A DNA stretch of 6,139 nucleotides from Actinomycetes bacterium (lineage in GTDB: Bacteria; Actinomycetota; Actinomycetes; JAJYSQ01). The position numbers were made by a program, and so were the translations under genes. The stretch spans positions 1 through 6,139 of the forward strand of contig JAJYSQ010000118.1 of NCBI GenBank assembly GCA_021793495.1, in the 5' to 3' direction. A model generated the notes under the pieces. The model worked only from the letters and a program-made list of their open reading frames with translations. It was not told the DNA's origin and ran no database searches. Of the stretch, positions 5,895 through 6,139 are shown one piece after another; within the stretch, counting starts at the first letter, position 1, and each line of letters opens with the position of its first letter.

Positions 5895-6139
5895 GGTCCT
5901 TCGACTCCGCCACGGAATTCCGCACGGCTGCCCCGTTGGTCCTCCCAGGATGGCTGGAACAGCAGCTGCGCGCGTGACGAGCACCGAGCCCCTTCCTCGA
6001 GCTGTCCTCCATGGGCGGGATGTGTGACGCGATGGGCGGGATGTGTGACGCGACTGGCGGAGATCGTCTCGTGCCGGGCGCAAGACCATCGCCCGTGGCG
6101 CTCAGGCCGTCGCCACGTCGTTGGCGGGGCCGGATCACC
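5895..6139. other. Accessory sequence to the window edge, no supported gene
   Basis: No frame here has a convincing start and product. It holds a 21-bp tandem duplication (6011-6052). To its right a plus frame, open from 6049 to the edge, reads SSRAGRKTIARGAQAVATSL; third positions in this frame are about 79% G or C. A Gly-Arg-Lys/Arg-Thr motif followed by an Ala-rich helix occurs near the N-terminus of some IS4- or IS701-like transposases, so this may be the start of one. The evidence is too short to call a gene. Confidence 0.35.
6011..6052. repeat. 21-bp perfect tandem duplication
   Basis: The 21-bp unit starting ATGGGCGGGATGTGTGACG occurs at 6011-6031 and again at 6032-6052 without mismatch. 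It sits about 450 bp right of the 20-bp duplication. The two units share little beyond a TCACA core when one is reversed, so they are not clear inverted ends of one element. Confidence 0.9.

Noticed and set aside
5522..6052. Insertion sequence bounded by the 20-bp and 21-bp duplications
   Set aside because: The two units are not inverted copies of each other, no transposase lies between them, and no target duplication is visible.
5027..6139. attR-like copy of the tRNA-Pro 3' end
   Set aside because: I searched for the T-arm and acceptor sequence (GGTTCGAATCCCGCCACC) downstream and found no second copy in the window.

Overview
The window is high-GC actinobacterial chromosome (hand counts of 75-80% GC on sampled lines of the PBP gene). 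Its left 5 kb has a conserved actinobacterial gene order: ArsA-family ATPase, WhiB-family regulator on the opposite strand, class A penicillin-binding protein, then a metallophosphoesterase. It matches, from memory, the Mycobacterium Rv3680-whiB4-ponA2-Rv3683 region and the Streptomyces wblA region. The sequence alone does not fix the genus.

Layout. 1-428 is the C-terminal part of an ArsA/GET3-like ATPase. 451-503 holds two adjacent GC-rich hairpins between convergent genes. 546-890 (minus) is a WhiB protein of the WblA/WhiB4 type. 891-1066 is a divergent intergenic region with a GTAAC-N5-GTAAC direct repeat and a -10 element placed for a leaderless ponA2 transcript. 1067-3472 is a PonA2-type bifunctional PBP with one PASTA domain and a Pro/Thr/Ser-rich tail. 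3450-3905 (minus) is a GatB/YqeY-domain protein whose 3' end overlaps ponA2 by 23 bp. 3960-4892 is a membrane-anchored metallophosphoesterase. 4917-4990 is tRNA-Pro(CGG), followed by a near-perfect hairpin at 4996-5026.

After the tRNA the sequence changes character. 5027-6139 has no gene I can name, GC falls to about 55% over 5521-5820, and four separate perfect tandem duplications appear (9, 8, 20 and 21 bp units). It also holds what may be a broken coding sequence on the plus strand, overlapped by an intact but unrecognised minus-strand ORF. This looks like accessory or decayed DNA inserted downstream of a tRNA gene, possibly with insertion-sequence remnants near the right edge. No integrase or duplicated tRNA end is visible inside the window.

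How the genes relate: the left block joins cell-envelope synthesis (PonA2), an Fe-S redox/developmental regulator (WblA/WhiB4), and an ATPase and phosphoesterase that co-occur with them. Only the PBP, the WhiB protein and the tRNA have clearly known biochemical roles. No strong candidate for a new multi-gene system is visible; the most interesting material is the regulatory repeat at 974-988 and the unexplained DNA after the tRNA.
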